DNA of 64,000 bases, taken from NCBI GenBank assembly GCA_001600455.1, contig BCKC01000004.1, positions 2,654,915-2,718,914 on the forward strand. The letters are read 5' to 3'. The stretch comes from Endocalyx cinctus. Taxonomy: Eukaryota > Ascomycota > Sordariomycetes > Amphisphaeriales > Apiosporaceae. Position numbers and translations under genes: made by a program. Under the pieces are notes generated by a model that saw nothing but the letters and a program-made list of their open reading frames with translations, was not told the DNA's origin and ran no database searches. Shown here piece by piece: positions 11,064 to 23,653 of the stretch. Each line of letters opens with the position of its first letter. Positions within the stretch are counted from its first letter, which is position 1.

Positions 11064-12850
11064 ATGGATGAGATAATAGGGATAAACTTGGACCCTAACG
11101 GTCTCGATATCGACTTAGACCTCGATTTCAATATTGATTTAAATACGCTTTCGAGCGATCAACCGGATACGGATAACCCACCTCATGTCAATGTCGGCTT
11201 AACGGGAGACTCGTTGCCACCTAGTTCCGCCTCGCCAAGTAAACCTTACCATCCCAAGAGACCCCATAAAAAGTCTCGTGCTGGTTGTAAGCAATGTAAA
11301 AGACGAAAAGTAAAGGTTTGTGAGATGATGAGTCAACATATCAAAATGCCCTCAATCCCGCTAATATACTAGTTCTAAAGTGCGATGAAGCTAGGCCAAG
11401 TTGCAAGGCCTGTACGCTTAGAAAAGAGACTTGCGCATATCCCGAACCCAGCTCGTCTCAATTACTATTGAGGGATAACTCTAAGGTCACTTCCCAGGTA
11501 TCTAAAAGCCGAAATTCTCAGACGCCGGAGTATGATGATGATGTCGTCGTCGTCGCCGAGCCCTTGTTTCGTCCCGCTCAAATGGGTGATGCTATAGATA
11601 TGAAACTACTATGGTTCTACACTACCCGCACATACGCTTCCTTCTCCATAGAGAGCGGATCTCCTATGGTGGATCATACATTGAAAGTAAAGATTGTGGA
11701 ACACGCTTTTCAGTCTCCCTTTCTTATGGATTCTCTAATGGCTCTGTCCGGCCTACATTTACAGACTCTCAACCAATCCATCCCACCCCAGCGTGCTGCA
11801 GCGTACCGGGCTAAGGCATTTGCAGGGTACCGCAACGCTATTGAGGCTGCGAGGCCATCCGACTTCCCGGCCTTGTTAGCCTGTTCCCTATTGATGTGTG
11901 CCCTAAGCAGTCAGATGTTTCGTGAATCAAGCGGTCAATACTTATACGCCCCAGATTGGATATCCGTTTGGAGAGGGATCGGTCTGATTATCGAGCTGGT
12001 ATCTCCCGCGACCGTCCAAGAGTCCGGGCTGGCTGCTCTGTTCTATCGCCCGCCCATCAATCTTGAAAAATCTGTTCACTTTATTCCTAACAATCTCTTA
12101 TTCATGACGACCTCGATCGGGATCGGGGATGCCGATTACGGAAGCAAGGATATATACTACGATTTTCTCAAATATCTGGGCTCACTGTATATGGAACTGT
12201 CTGAACGTGGGTTCAGTCCCATCTTGGATCTTCGAATAATTACCCTTTTTACCTTTGCCCCGCGCGAATTCATCCCACTTGCCAGAGAACACCGGCCGCG
12301 AGCTCTTGTGATAATAGCGTATTACATGTGTTTTGTGAAGATGATGAGCGCTGGTGACGGCGTTTGGTGGATGCAGGGTATCGCTGAGCGTGAAATGAAA
12401 GCCATTATAGAGGAAATCGGTGACAGCTGGGAACATTTGCTGCGTGTTCCCCGAGCTGTCTTACAAAAGTCGGACCCGATCGACATTGCGAAACTAATTA
12501 TTGACAACCACAACTGGACACCGGCCGAAATGGACGTTTATGAGAGAAATAACTTCAAACCAGACCTCAAAATGATTGCTAATGACGGGCAAGAGTTAAA
12601 GATCGCCGACGGCCGGTGGTGGCTGAAATCGTCGTCGACACTTGTTCAATGGCACATACCAAAGCAGCTGAAACCACAACTGCCTACGATGACTACAGGA
12701 TCTCCATCGGATGATGATACCCTGAGAATCACGTCTAAAGATAACTCTCCTCAAGGCTCTCTGTCTACATCTCAATTCTCGCTGTCGCCGTCGCCATCAA
12801 GTTCATCGTCTGCTCCAGCCATCTCGCCTCCGGAAGCGCCATCACCCTAG
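11064..12850 (+). CDS. Zn2Cys6 transcription factor (Upc2-like architecture)
   Basis: Fungal regulator of 573 aa from exons 11064-11315 and 11381-12850. The 65-nt intron, GTTTGT to AAAG, falls exactly before the third zinc cysteine. The N-terminus is acidic (DPNGLDIDLDLDFNIDLN). The binuclear cluster has Cys 75, 78, 85, 92, 95 and 102 in the order C-x2-C-x6-C-x6-C-x2-C-x6-C, preceded by basic HKKSRAG. The middle region, with VEHAFQSPFLMDSLMALSG, LHLQTLNQS and DWISVWRGIGLI, is typical of regulators in the Upc2/sterol-uptake-control group (Fungal_trans_2 type). The C-terminal 60 residues are Ser/Pro-rich. The target genes cannot be read from the sequence, and neighbours do not suggest a pathway. 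The class is firm; the subgroup is inferred from overall motif order. Confidence 0.85.
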
Positions 12851-14913
12851 ACGTGCTGACTATTCGGAAAACTAGCAACTACTCATTACGAATACTGTCA
12901 GTACTGAAAGCAGTCGAGATCGGATAGAGTAATTCTGCCATCACTTGCGCGACAGTTGCGCCCAGACTTAAGTTAGCTTACAACAATCAGCACAACCATT
13001 CTCTGCTGAGTAGGTTTACCAGTTGATACTCATGAGAATGAACCGCAATATTCAAGCTTTACTATGGCCTTCGATCATGTTCAAATTCTTTCATTCAAAC
13101 TGCAACTGCGAATTATTATTATTATTCCAATTCGTCTATTCACATAAATTAACTAGCCCACGATTTTTTTGCCTTTGTCGGGGAGAACGAATCTCAGAGC
13201 CGTAAGGCTTTATTTTCCCGATTCGGAAAGGATTGAGCCACGATGCTTTCTAATCAGACCACCCACTCCTCGTTGGCCGTCGGAGTAGCCGGAACGCTAT
13301 GGCCAACGCCCCAAGCCCGGATTCCCTGAATGTTTTCGCCATAATTACTTATTATGTAGCCCTGCTGCCGCGAATTCTAGACTTGTAGTCGTAGCCTCCA
13401 TGCTAAGGCCAAAAACACCTGTTCGCTGTTTGATCCCTCCTCCTAGTAATTCTAAGGCGCCAGCATAACGTCGACGCTACCATACCAGACCCGCATCTTC
13501 GGTCGGGGGGCCGTCAATCTCGGGCTCTATATCCGGAATAACCTGCATCCAAGCTTCATCAGTGGCTTGAGCTTGTCCGCTGCTACACGCGTTGTTCTAC
13601 TGGTCAGCGCCGCCCGTTGAAGTGACGAAGCATCCAGCCGCTACGTCCTTGTCTAATAGGTCAAAGGAACCGGCTTATGTAGGAGATGGGTGGAATCAAA
13701 CTTTCGCACAAATTTATGAAGGAGAAAGGGGTATGTTGACAAAGAATTCATAGGTCCTATCTTCGCTACCAGCTATCTCCGTCTCTCCACTCAATCCATA
13801 ATGACATCTCGCTATCTAGTTAGGTGAAATATATATCCATATATATCAATCAATCTAATATCATGCAGTCATGAGTATGGAAGCAACAAGCTTTTTTACC
13901 CCTCCGTTCGGTAACTAGTGTTAATAAATCACATATCGATATCTTTTCAATGGCTTGATTGTAGAAAATCAGCAAGACAATATATATTCTTCCAGGAGGA
14001 AAATATAATGAGGATGACACTACTGGACGGTGAATAGCAAGGGGTGGGTAATTATCCGATCAAAGGTTCAATTGAACAATAAATCGTATTCTTCGAAGGG
14101 AAGTGAAGCGATGCGAAGATGAAAATAAAGAATGAAAATGAGTTTTGCCGCTCGCTATCTCGCCGTCCTAGATGTGCACACTTAGCCGGTTAAAGTACCA
14201 TGCTACGTAAGTGGCTAGATAGATGCTTAGTAGATAGATAGATAGGTATATACTATCATCGTCGATAGATACCTCCTCAGGTCAAAAGAGAAAGATTTTC
14301 AGGGCGCATATTGAGGTGATGTGATAGAATGATGGAGGGTTCGTTCCCGAGTCCTCGGTGCCAACAGAGACATGCTGTATATACTGCAAGTCGGAATTGG
14401 CTACGATCAACCCAACTACCAAGTTCGTAATAATCAACCTACCATACCATGTCTACTAATTGGGGGTTGATCATGTCTACGAGAGTCAATGAGAGGAACA
14501 TAATGGCAAAGTATGTGTATTCGTAAGAAATATTACTCTCGGGGCGTTTAATACTACGATCACAAACCCTGGGTTCTGTGCAGTATCGTTTTATCATCAG
14601 TTTTCATCATTATATTTCTTAAAGAATTGTGGCCATAGAGAACCCTGTGGTCAGCAGGCTACTTCCGTGTTACTTGCTATCGCAGTGCCTATTCTCCTCT
14701 CGCCGTTGCCATTCTTTAATATGGCGTCTCAGATTTACCTCATAGTCCGTCGTGAGGCGCACCTGAGCATAGATAGATAAACAACACTCCTACCGTATGT
14801 ATTTCTGCCGATGTACTGCATCTTTTGTTGAGTATATATACCTTAAATATCAATGAACAAGGCGCGAGGCACCGTCTTGGTCTGGAGGTCTAGACTCCCT
14901 ATTTGCCTCATTC
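12851..14913. other. Intergenic, convergent 3' ends, with a GC-richer patch
   Basis: Two kilobases between the stops of the Zn2Cys6 gene (+) and the CCCH gene (-). Bases about 13220-13690 are clearly less AT-rich than the rest and carry short open segments in several minus-strand frames broken by stops, but no complete gene. GATA tetranucleotides occur near 14218-14245. Otherwise I see only AT-rich spacer. Confidence 0.5.
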
Positions 14914-16739
14914 TCAGTTCTTTGAAGTTTTGAACTTTGTTCCTGGTGGATGCTCATCGGCACGGAATTTGCAGTATGGATGTGTACATATCCCATTAAT
15001 GACACTCGGGCACTGTCGCGGGTTAGCCAAATGCTGCATACCCAATCATGAAAAAAAAAAAAAAGTAGACCCATAGTGCTCTCGTGAATGGGCCAACGAG
15101 TGGCGACCGGATACTTACATGATGTCCATAGATACAGTTGTCAACGTCACAATCTTGACCATTAGTGCAAGGGTTGAGACGAGCTAGGAAAGCAATGGCG
15201 TTCTTTTCGTCTTTGGTGGGAGTATAGTCGTGCTCAAAGCAGCATTCATCACCTTTCGTACACGGCCCACGAAGATAATGGTTATTGCAGAGTTTGCTAC
15301 TATCTTTTCGTTTCTTGATATTATCCAGAACTGTCTGGTTTATCGGGATTGGAGGATCCAACCCTCGTGGTCCCGGATTCCAGGGAGGAGGCAACTTTTG
15401 AATCCGCGCCGGCGTGTTCACCGGTTTCGGGGGTATTGGAAGAGTGATTTGGGGCGGTGGGCTAGCCTTCTGGGTAATGGTGGCGTACGAGGGGACAGTA
15501 TGAACAGTAGACGGCGTTACTACAGGAGTTAACTGTTGCGTCGGAGCCATTATGGGTGGGGATTTAGCGACGGGTTTCTCAGATCGAAAGATGTGCCTAA
15601 AATTTAAAATCCCCACGCCAGTAGAACTGATTTCAGGGACGGTTGGGTATCCCTCGAGAATGGTGACGAGATTTCTTGTACCATTGTCGTGGATAAGGTC
15701 GTCCAGAAAAGGAGCGTAGTCAGCACTATGGGCAATACCCATAAGAATTTGTTTGCAATTATAATTTCGGAGATGAAATTTGCACGTTTCTAGGACAGAA
15801 AATTAATATAACACGAGGGGCTGATATAATCAAGTTATAACATGCATAATTCAACTTACCTTTGATCTTGGCCTCGATGCCTTTCTTATCAGAGCCAACA
15901 TCGATAAAATCGAAGGAAGCGTTGGCTTGATTAAATCCAAGCACAAAATCTCTAAGGTTTACCTCGGTGTCGATAGATCCGTCGCGTTTCATGGCCTTGG
16001 TAAGGTCAGAGAGATTGGCAACTACCTTGCAAATAACTTCAGTTTCGTCGGCATGGTTGCAATGTTCAGATACAGCTCGTCTAAGTTCATCGGCCGCCTT
16101 CTTTCCTCCACTGATACCTTGTTTGACAAGATGATCCTTAAACTACACATCGATACCAAATTAGCAAACAGAGCAAAAGAAGCAAAACCAGGCGGGAGAG
16201 TTCGACTCAAAGCGCCTAAGGATCGCGTACAATTAAACCATCTCCATCAATCAAGACCAGTACATAGGCATTGCGATTCTGTAATATCTCAGTCAAAATC
16301 ATATTTCAAAATTAAGTTGAACAAAAATAGAAGAAGAGAGAGAGAAAAAAGAACGCGGCTCGAGGCCCCAGAACTTTCTACCTTCAAATGGCTGTTATCC
16401 ATAGAAATAAATCCGGCATGCGCCTCGACCTCTTTCAGGCGTTGCTGTAACTCCCTCCTAGATTTGGCAGCATCGTCGAGATCTAATCGAGCGTCTCGCA
16501 ATTGTTGGAGTAGAAGACTGTTTTCTTGACGAAGGGTACTTTCGACGCGTTCGGCGTATATCAGAAGGTCCTGAAGGTAAAGTTGTAGAAACCGTGTCAG
16601 AATAGACGGGTATTGAATAATTTGAACGAGATGGTAGTCTGGCCGTATTTACCTTTATAAATTCATGAGTAGAATCGCGTTGTATTTCATATGCTTGATA
16701 TCGTTGGACAAAGTCCATAATACCTGTTCCCATAGACAT
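14914..16739 (-). CDS. CCCH zinc-finger protein with N-terminal DUF7923-like domain
   Basis: Predicted nucleic-acid-binding protein, 458 aa from six exons: 16739-16653, 16570-16382, 16278-16231, 16142-15860, 15789-15119 and 15012-14914. Exon 2 is a coiled coil (AERVESTLRQENSLLLQQL and on to KSRRELQQRLKEVEAHAG). Exons 3-5 hold the fungal domain beginning NRNAYVLVLIDGDGLI, then FKDHLVKQGISGGKKAADEL, and ending near LVTILEGYP. A Pro-rich linker follows. Zinc finger 1 is C-x8-C-x5-C-x3-H (Cys 370, 379, 385, His 389). Finger 2 is C-x5-C-x4-C-x3-H (410-425). A third Cys/His set starts directly after the last intron at Cys 427. The acceptor at 15013 was preferred over one 25 nt upstream because it has a GCTAAC branch site and restores the finger. 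Biological role unknown; the DUF assignment is from recognised motif order. Confidence 0.8.
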
Positions 16740-18849
16740 GGTCTATGTCGCGTAGGGCGAGCTGGGTATGAATAACTATGTAGATAGAGGATTCGAAGCT
16801 TTGCCGAGTCTCGAGGCCAATGCCGATGCCGATGCCTGTCTCGGGTGATGTAAGAGGGTATAATGAAAGGTAGGTCAAGACAAATAGCTCGGAGATTCGT
16901 TTCTTATTTATTATTAAAATCGGGTTGATTCGGTAGCTCTGTAATTGGACTGAAGTTGAGCTGAGCTGAAGACAGGTAGGTTAGGTTATTATTATTATCA
17001 CGGGAGGATTTCGTTTCCTAATAAGGTTGATACTGTCGGTCGCATATCATCTGACGACTCGGATATAAATTATTATAATAAATGAATCCTCATAGATAAG
17101 AATAAAGAAAATTATCTATGAGGAGATTAAATGCTTTACTCTCCCTCTTTTACCGGGTATTATTAATATTCAATATAACATTTGAGGTTGTTGCAGAATG
17201 GAATGAAAGGAAAAAGAATTATTTGATGACTGAAGCTGTACAAAAAAAAAAAAAATAAAAAATAATAACCATGTCCATTTGTTAGCGGCTACCAGTAACT
17301 GATGCTATTATCCTTGCTAGTTCCTTGTATATATTCCCATTAATCCACTATAATTTTGCATCGTAGGCTTGCGTAGGTGCATGGGTAGGTGCTTAGTTAC
17401 AAAGGATGCTTGCGCTAAAGCGAAGTAAGTACTTTTAATACTTACCTCCAGCTAGGTACCTTACCTACCTAAGTATCTAGGTACTTAAGTAATTACCTCC
17501 TACGTACTACTTAATGTACTTAAGTACATATCATGTTCTTACCCATGTAATAACCCGTTGCGGACCCGGGTCCGGGGAATAGTATAGTATACTATTATTA
17601 CAGTTGGTCTGGTCACTTGAACCACTAAAGTGTGATAATTAGTGGGTTAAATCTTTCGTATAGCGACCTAAATTTAGCACATATAGCGTACTCTGTATAT
17701 TTGTACTTACACGTACGTGTATTCAACACAACTCTTTAACAGTTGAGTATACTGCCCGACTGCTTGATAGTTTAAGCGCTTAATATGTCTACTACCGTGT
17801 ACTACCTTGGCTGCTTGGGTAGATACCTAGGTAGGTATGCTGTGCCCGGCCTAAGTATACCTATTTGCTCTGTTGGTAGATAGCCAACTATCTTTTAAGT
17901 GCTTATTAGGTAGTATTGTACCCAGGCAGCCAGGTAACTTCACATGTACATTTACTCAACTTCAGATTAAAAAAAAAAAAAAAAAAAAAAAATACCTAAG
18001 CGAATCTGATATTATATCTACTTAATTACATAGGTAAGTACTCAGACTAAGACAAAGTTCAATCCAATAAATGCATCTCAGCGCTTTTGATGGGAAGTGA
18101 CATGAATCCATCTTATAGTATAATATAATTAGTTACATCTTATCTCTTAAAGTACTGTACTACACGATATAACACAAATCTAACTAATCACGGATTAGCG
18201 CCCTTAAGCCCATTGAGATCGAAAGCGAATCGCCGTGTCTCTTCTGTCCAGCTCGAACACCCTGAAATGTCCCACTTTAAGTTGATGTACTATTACATGC
18301 GCGAGGCGTGATATCTCTCCCAAACGTGTCTTGATACACCTCTACAGGTAAGTTGGTAACGAAACATGTATGTAACCGGTAGACTATTCCATCTCGTATA
18401 CTGCGTATGCTGGCTTGGTTCCCCGTCAACCAATCTTTCATGCTCTCCCTGATGTTTTGTCAAGATAAGATACTGTTGGGTGACTCCAAATACGCTAGAA
18501 TGTATTAATGACCCCCAGCTCCCAGCTCCGAAGTGATGAATGTGTAGGCTCCTATGATCGTTCAGTTAAATGCCACTAGCATACATGAGAATCCTCCAGT
18601 ATTCTTGACATGCTCCAAATTTCTATCATCTTATTTCTTCTCTCTAATCAACTACACGTATAATTTCATCATTCAACTCGTCGGTAGGCACAGTTGATCA
18701 CAGGCCTAGGATATATTATATTACTTCTCATTTGTTTATGTAACTATCATAATTTCTATCCGCCCGCCCAATATACATTCCGTATCTAAAGGCACGGGCA
18801 AGATGAATTAGGGATATCTCACGTTCCCCGGATATTTTATAAGCATTCA
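16740..18849. other. Intergenic, AT-rich, TAGGTA-rich
   Basis: Lies upstream of the CCCH gene and downstream of the second Zn2Cys6 gene, both on the minus strand. It contains many short words of the TACCTA/TAGGTA/CTTAAGTA type (dense at 17380-17540 and 17800-17940), an A24 run near 17969-17992 and another A-rich run near 17240. No gene is supported. Confidence 0.55.
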
Positions 18850-21390
18850 TCAAGATGAAGGGAACTGATTCAACAAATTCCAGATGGTATCGGTTCCAAA
18901 TTCACCTCCAAACTGCCAGAGCGCCTCATCCTGACCGAAGGAGTTGGTGTGCAAGCCTGGCATCTCGTAGTTCATTGCGACCGAGGCAGTGGTTGATCCC
19001 ATCAAACCAGCAGGAGTTGTAGATATCGACCCATCGGTCCCTTCTTCAGGTACACCCGTCAAATCGTTATAGACTACATCACCCATAGGATACATAGGCA
19101 TGATGGAACTGAAATCAAAGTCTGTCGGTAGAGTCCAATCGGAGTTTACATACACGTTATTATCCGTATTGGACCCAGGTGTAAGCCCCGCGCACCCAGA
19201 ACTAAGCGGTGTGCTTTGTGCTGTTGTTAATGACCCAGGATTCGTAGAAGATGCCCCCGAGCTTGGAGTCGTACCAAGTCCGTGAGAGGCGGCAACACCC
19301 GATGGGGATTGTGATGATTCTTGTCGCGAGGAAGTTGCAGCATCAGATCCGCTGCCATCACCACAGCTGCTCTGCTGACGGGTACATGTTTTACCAAGAA
19401 CGTCATAACCTACTGCCTTCTTAAATCGAATGTAAATAGCATTCAACACGCCTAAGGCTGAGCAAGCAAGACGGTTTCTATTTCTTATCGTTTCGAAGCG
19501 CTCCACTGCCCATTGAAAATGCTGGCACGCCTGCGGAAGCAGCTCCGTATGCTCTTTAGGAAAGAGAATATATATTAACGATAGCATCACCACCGCGTCG
19601 AACGTGCCGAAAAACAGTGTGAATATCCTATGTTGCGGCGGTCTGAGACGGGCAAAATACTGCCTTTGAGATTCTAGCATGCTAAGGCTCGCCTTCACCG
19701 CTTCATGTCTGCTTTGAGGGCGCGTGAATATGTATGGTCGATGCAAGGCCATCAGGCTGAAAGCTGTGAATTGTGGTAGGTTGGTTCGGACATGAGGTAG
19801 CCACCAACACTCAGGCAAGTTGTCAAATTGGGTATCGGGGTTTTCAAGGCGAAACGGAGGTGGTGTTCGCGATTGAATTTCCAAGATAGTTTGCTGTACT
19901 TTTTCAACGCGGGAAAAATCCTTAGGAACGGGTCCTTCTTTCTCGAGGTCTAAGATATCCCTTAATGGAGACAGTAGTTCCCAAGCCCATAGTGCCCGCG
20001 TCAGCGGGGTTGGAGGATCATGGTCTGTACGTGGCACTAGCACCGTCCTCTTCCTATCGGTGGGAGGCAAGACGGCGTCAATCGGCTTAGCGCGGGGCAT
20101 GGTTCGGTAGTCAACGCTGGTTGGTCTCCCTAATACAGCACCCGTGTGAAGATCCCAGGCTAATAGAGTCAGCCAGGTTTGCCGTCGAGTTTGAGCCATC
20201 CAGACTTTTTCTAGGGCAATGTCGGTCGGATCATTCGGAGTAGGCTGTGGATCCATCTGATCTCGGTGTAACCCGATTTCTTGAGCATCTCTTATGGAAG
20301 TGCCTACTTGGTGCCACTAGAACGGGGTCAGAGATATGGGAGATACTTGATGTATTCGACACAAGATGCGACTCACAGACTCGGTCACCATACCACTGTA
20401 TTTCAAGACAGCAGCTCTTGTCCAACCCGTCAGGACTGTAACAATAGACATCTGACGTTTACCCAAAAGGGTTAGTATCGCAATGCCTGACTCGCTATAA
20501 TCAAAAGCTAAGTCATCGAACGTCATATTAGTAGTATATTTCAGAGGCTCGAACGTTTCGCCGGCTCCATCTGGCATATACATCAAAGCCGAAGCCAGTA
20601 ACTGAAACAGTAGAGCAGGAAAGGCTCGAAGCATTGGATCCAGAGCCTGAGGCCCAGCGTTAGACAGAACACTGAAGGGCAGGTTGTACCATTGATCCAT
20701 GAGATCTCGAAGCAGATAAGGATCGATGCCATAATACTGCCAATTGATATCGTTCAAGTATATTTCAAATAGTTTTTCGACGTACGGCCTCGCAGGTAGC
20801 TGGCGAATTAGCGTCTTATACCGTTCACGCATACCATAGTTATCATCGGGATGGCTATCTCTCGGCATGCCATCTAAAGGCATATCACCGGCACGTTCGA
20901 TCTTATGTAATATACCAAGAGTCGAAGCACCATTCTGGGAGTAGCCAAAATCCGCTGCCTTTACCGGGGGCAATCCGTCACCAGGGTCCTGATTAGCACC
21001 TACGCCTACGCCTACACCTACACCTGCGGTTGCGCCCGAATTCGCTGGGACGGCGCCATCGACTTTCGTATGCGGCGCACCAGTCTCGTATCGACAAGAT
21101 GATTCTTTGTTTCGCGATTGGCAATTTGTACATGGCATCTTTCGGTCGCACTAGATGTAGTTTGATAGATCGTGTTAGTAAATGCTTCGGCCACTCGCTT
21201 TTTAACTGAAAAGAAATGAAGAACAAATAAGAGGGGAAGACGAATTAGAACAAACTTTCTGCTTTCTTCGATGGCATTCAGTACATGATATCACAATACG
21301 TCTGCGTTTTCGAGGTGGTGGTTTGGTTTCTACTTGGCTATCATGATCAACGGGCCGTACCAATGGCTCCGCTCCCTCGGGTGACGACAT
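18850..21390 (-). CDS. Zn2Cys6 transcription factor with Fungal_trans domain
   Basis: Regulator of 791 aa from exons 21390-21256, 21150-20377 and 20316-18850. Introns of 105 and 60 nt are GT-AG and the frame closes. The binuclear cluster is at Cys 36, 39, 46, 52, 55 and 64 (C-x2-C-x6-C-x5-C-x2-C-x8-C), preceded by PPPRKRRRIVIS. As in the other Zn2Cys6 gene here, the first intron sits directly before the third cysteine. A short run of alternating Gly/Val (AGVGVGVGVGAN) comes after the cluster. The middle domain is of the PF04082 type: YVEKLFEIYLNDINWQYYGI, WHQVGTSIRDAQEIGLHRDQ, VWMAQTRRQTWLTLLAWD and RPTSVDYRTMPR. The C-terminal 170 residues are Ser/Thr/Gly-rich and probably carry the activation region. 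I cannot assign a pathway. A TTTC repeat lies 8 bases before the start codon on the coding strand. Confidence 0.85.
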
Positions 21391-21397
21391 GATGGTT

Positions 21398-21429
21398 GAA
21401 AGAAAGAAAGAAAGAAAGAAAGAAAAGAA
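21398..21429. repeat. (GAAA)n microsatellite in 5' leader
   Basis: GAAA tetranucleotides (TTTC on the coding strand) directly upstream of the start codon of the second Zn2Cys6 gene, so within its leader. Confidence 0.8.
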
Positions 21430-21433
21430 AAAG

Positions 21434-22495
21434 ACCAGGTATATTCGCCACAAATTGGAATTAAATTTTATAAGATTTTAAAGTGGAGGGTAGCTACTGT
21501 GTACCAAGTAAATATCTATTCAAAAAGAAAAGTGATCAAGCAGACGAGGTAAGTAAGCAAGTAAAAGTAAATAGTTACATTATCATTTGCTGTTGGAGAA
21601 TAAATATCATTGAACCGCGAGAAGTTCTGACACCCCTCCTTCTGCTGCAAGATATTTTTGCTTTTTTTACTTTACCTGGCCTACCTGCCTACTTAGTACT
21701 TATCTACCTGCTAAAATAGCTACTGTCCAGGGCTGATAGGTACTTAAATAGCTATCTCTACTGAAGTAGCCTAGTGAAACGGCAGTGTCGGTAATGGAGG
21801 TAATCCATGTAATCCCCCTTAGTACCGATATTTATTTTACTAAACCCGATTTACTCCGGGATATACATATCCGTATGGATAATGGATATACATACATCCA
21901 TATACAAGCCCGTAGACGTATATATATAATTAGTGGACATATAGTTTAAATACTATTTCGCTCACTCATAATATCTGTATGCTGATTTCTTTAATCGAGC
22001 TTGGTGTGTTGAATGGACAAGGAGAAAAGGAATCATGTTTCCTGCTTTTGCGTGTATGATAGGTCTCATGTTATCAAGAAAGTAATTTTCTTCTCCCTCC
22101 CTCTTTTTGTCCTTTTCTTCTCTACCACTTTACTTGCTGGTACTTTTTTTTTTTTTCTTTTTTGCTTCATTATGCAAGTTTGGGTATAAAATGTGACGAT
22201 CAAGTATCATTCTCCTTATGGCCGCCCCAGAGGTATCAATCGCATTGCATAGTTTGGTCTTTCTCTCTTTCTTTCTCTCCCTCCCTCTCCCCTTCTCCAC
22301 TTTCCCTAAGGGTTCCCTCGACATTATTTCTTCGAATTCTTCATACTCCTTATCCAGCCGCAGGACGCATCTTCTCTTTGTATGAAGCAAAACTCCGATG
22401 GGTGACCCCCAGTCTAATCATGTAGTCCATTCGATAAGAAATCAGAAAATAAAACAGCTCCATCCAATCATCAAAACTCACCCCTTTTGATCCTC
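21434..22495. other. Intergenic
   Basis: Spacer upstream of the Zn2Cys6 gene and downstream of the pyrG stop. It contains TAGGTA-type words (21660-21760) and a long CT tract (22255-22310). I see no gene. Confidence 0.55.
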
Positions 22496-23653
22496 CTATT
22501 TTCCTCCTTGTCCTATACGATTGAGATATGCCTTCCACCCTCTTCTCCTGTACCGTTCGGCTTCCGTCCGTGGGGCGTTAGACTTAAGAATGCCTCGCCC
22601 AACAATAATGATATCGCTACCGCAAAGTCCTACAAGTTTCGAGGGTGTGTTGTATTGTTGTCCTAATCCATCACCTTGCAGGACGGCATCTTCTTCATGT
22701 CCGTCTGGTGGTAATTGACAGCCTGGGGTCATCGATATAAAGTTGTCTGTCGGTAACGTATTTAGGCTACCTTGGGATATGAATCCCATCACGAAGTCTT
22801 TATGTTCCCGTGCCGCGTCCTGGCAGGCCTGCGTATAATGCTCGTTCATGAAATTGCCTTCACTCGACATCTGCGCCAGTATCAAAAGCCCGCGTTCTAA
22901 GGGTGGTTCTTCAATCCCGGCATATAACACTTCGTCCCCCTCGGCGATGGAATTAGCGAAACGTGGCGAGTCGACCGGCTCAAATGACTGCGTAAGCGTA
23001 GTAATCGACACGATGCTGGGTTTTCTACCATTTGATTGGTACGGACTACTGTCCTTGGCCGTTGAGGTATACGCAGGATTTTCCTCCTCCTCCTCCTCTT
23101 CTTCTTCCCCGGCCGCATTTTCGTCGAATGAATCGGAGACTGGGGTGCCGACGGTGACCGAAGTTTTGACTTCATAGTTCACGCGCGACCGCCATCGCGA
23201 AGCCGCCTCGGCAAGCGCGGTGACTGCGGCTTTTCCTGGTACCATGTTGACGTTTACGATATGAGCCCACTCAATAATACGCGCCGTGCCCGCCGTATAC
23301 TGCATCTGAACAGTGTTTCCGATATCCCCAAATTTCCGATCTTCAAATATGAGAAAACCATGTTTCCTGGCAAGGGCTCCTAACTTTGCTCCGGTGCCTG
23401 TTTGTGGGTGGTAGTCCCATCCCGAGACTAGATCATAATGCGTCTTCAACACGACAATAGATGGACCGATGCCATCGGCGACGGCGAGGAGATCGCGTGC
23501 GGTTGTGACGTCGGCACTTAAGCAGAGGTTCGACTTCTTCAATTCCATCAATCGTAAGAGATAATTGGATAGCGGGTGAGACGTATTGTTGGCTCTGTCG
23601 GCGTAGCTCATCTTGAAGCCGTGATGAGGTTGGTTCTCCTGGGCGGCGCACAT
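22496..23653 (-). CDS. pyrG: Orotidine 5'-phosphate decarboxylase
   Basis: Last step of UMP synthesis: OMP to UMP plus CO2, in the cytosol. It is a single exon of 385 aa. The start at 23653 has a good context (GCCGCCATG); a second ATG 14 codons downstream could also be used. Conserved motifs are [20 protein letters not shown] and the catalytic [26 protein letters not shown] and [12 protein letters not shown] follow, with DIIIVGRGI near the C-terminus. As in other filamentous ascomycetes the protein is about 100 residues longer than the yeast enzyme because of an insertion between the third and fourth blocks. Here that insertion includes an acidic run ([13 protein letters not shown]) and Ser-rich sequence. 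A second extra segment ([17 protein letters not shown]) sits before the last motif. Identification is firm. Confidence 0.96.
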   Translation of the reverse strand: MCAAQENQPHHGFKMSYADRANNTSHPLSNYLLRLMELKKSNLCLSADVTTARDLLAVADGIGPSIVVLKTHYDLVSGWDYHPQTGTGAKLGALARKHGFLIFEDRKFGDIGNTVQMQYTAGTARIIEWAHIVNVNMVPGKAAVTALAEAASRWRSRVNYEVKTSVTVGTPVSDSFDENAAGEEEEEEEEENPAYTSTAKDSSPYQSNGRKPSIVSITTLTQSFEPVDSPRFANSIAEGDEVLYAGIEEPPLERGLLILAQMSSEGNFMNEHYTQACQDAAREHKDFVMGFISQGSLNTLPTDNFISMTPGCQLPPDGHEEDAVLQGDGLGQQYNTPSKLVGLCGSDIIIVGRGILKSNAPRTEAERYRRRGWKAYLNRIGQGGK

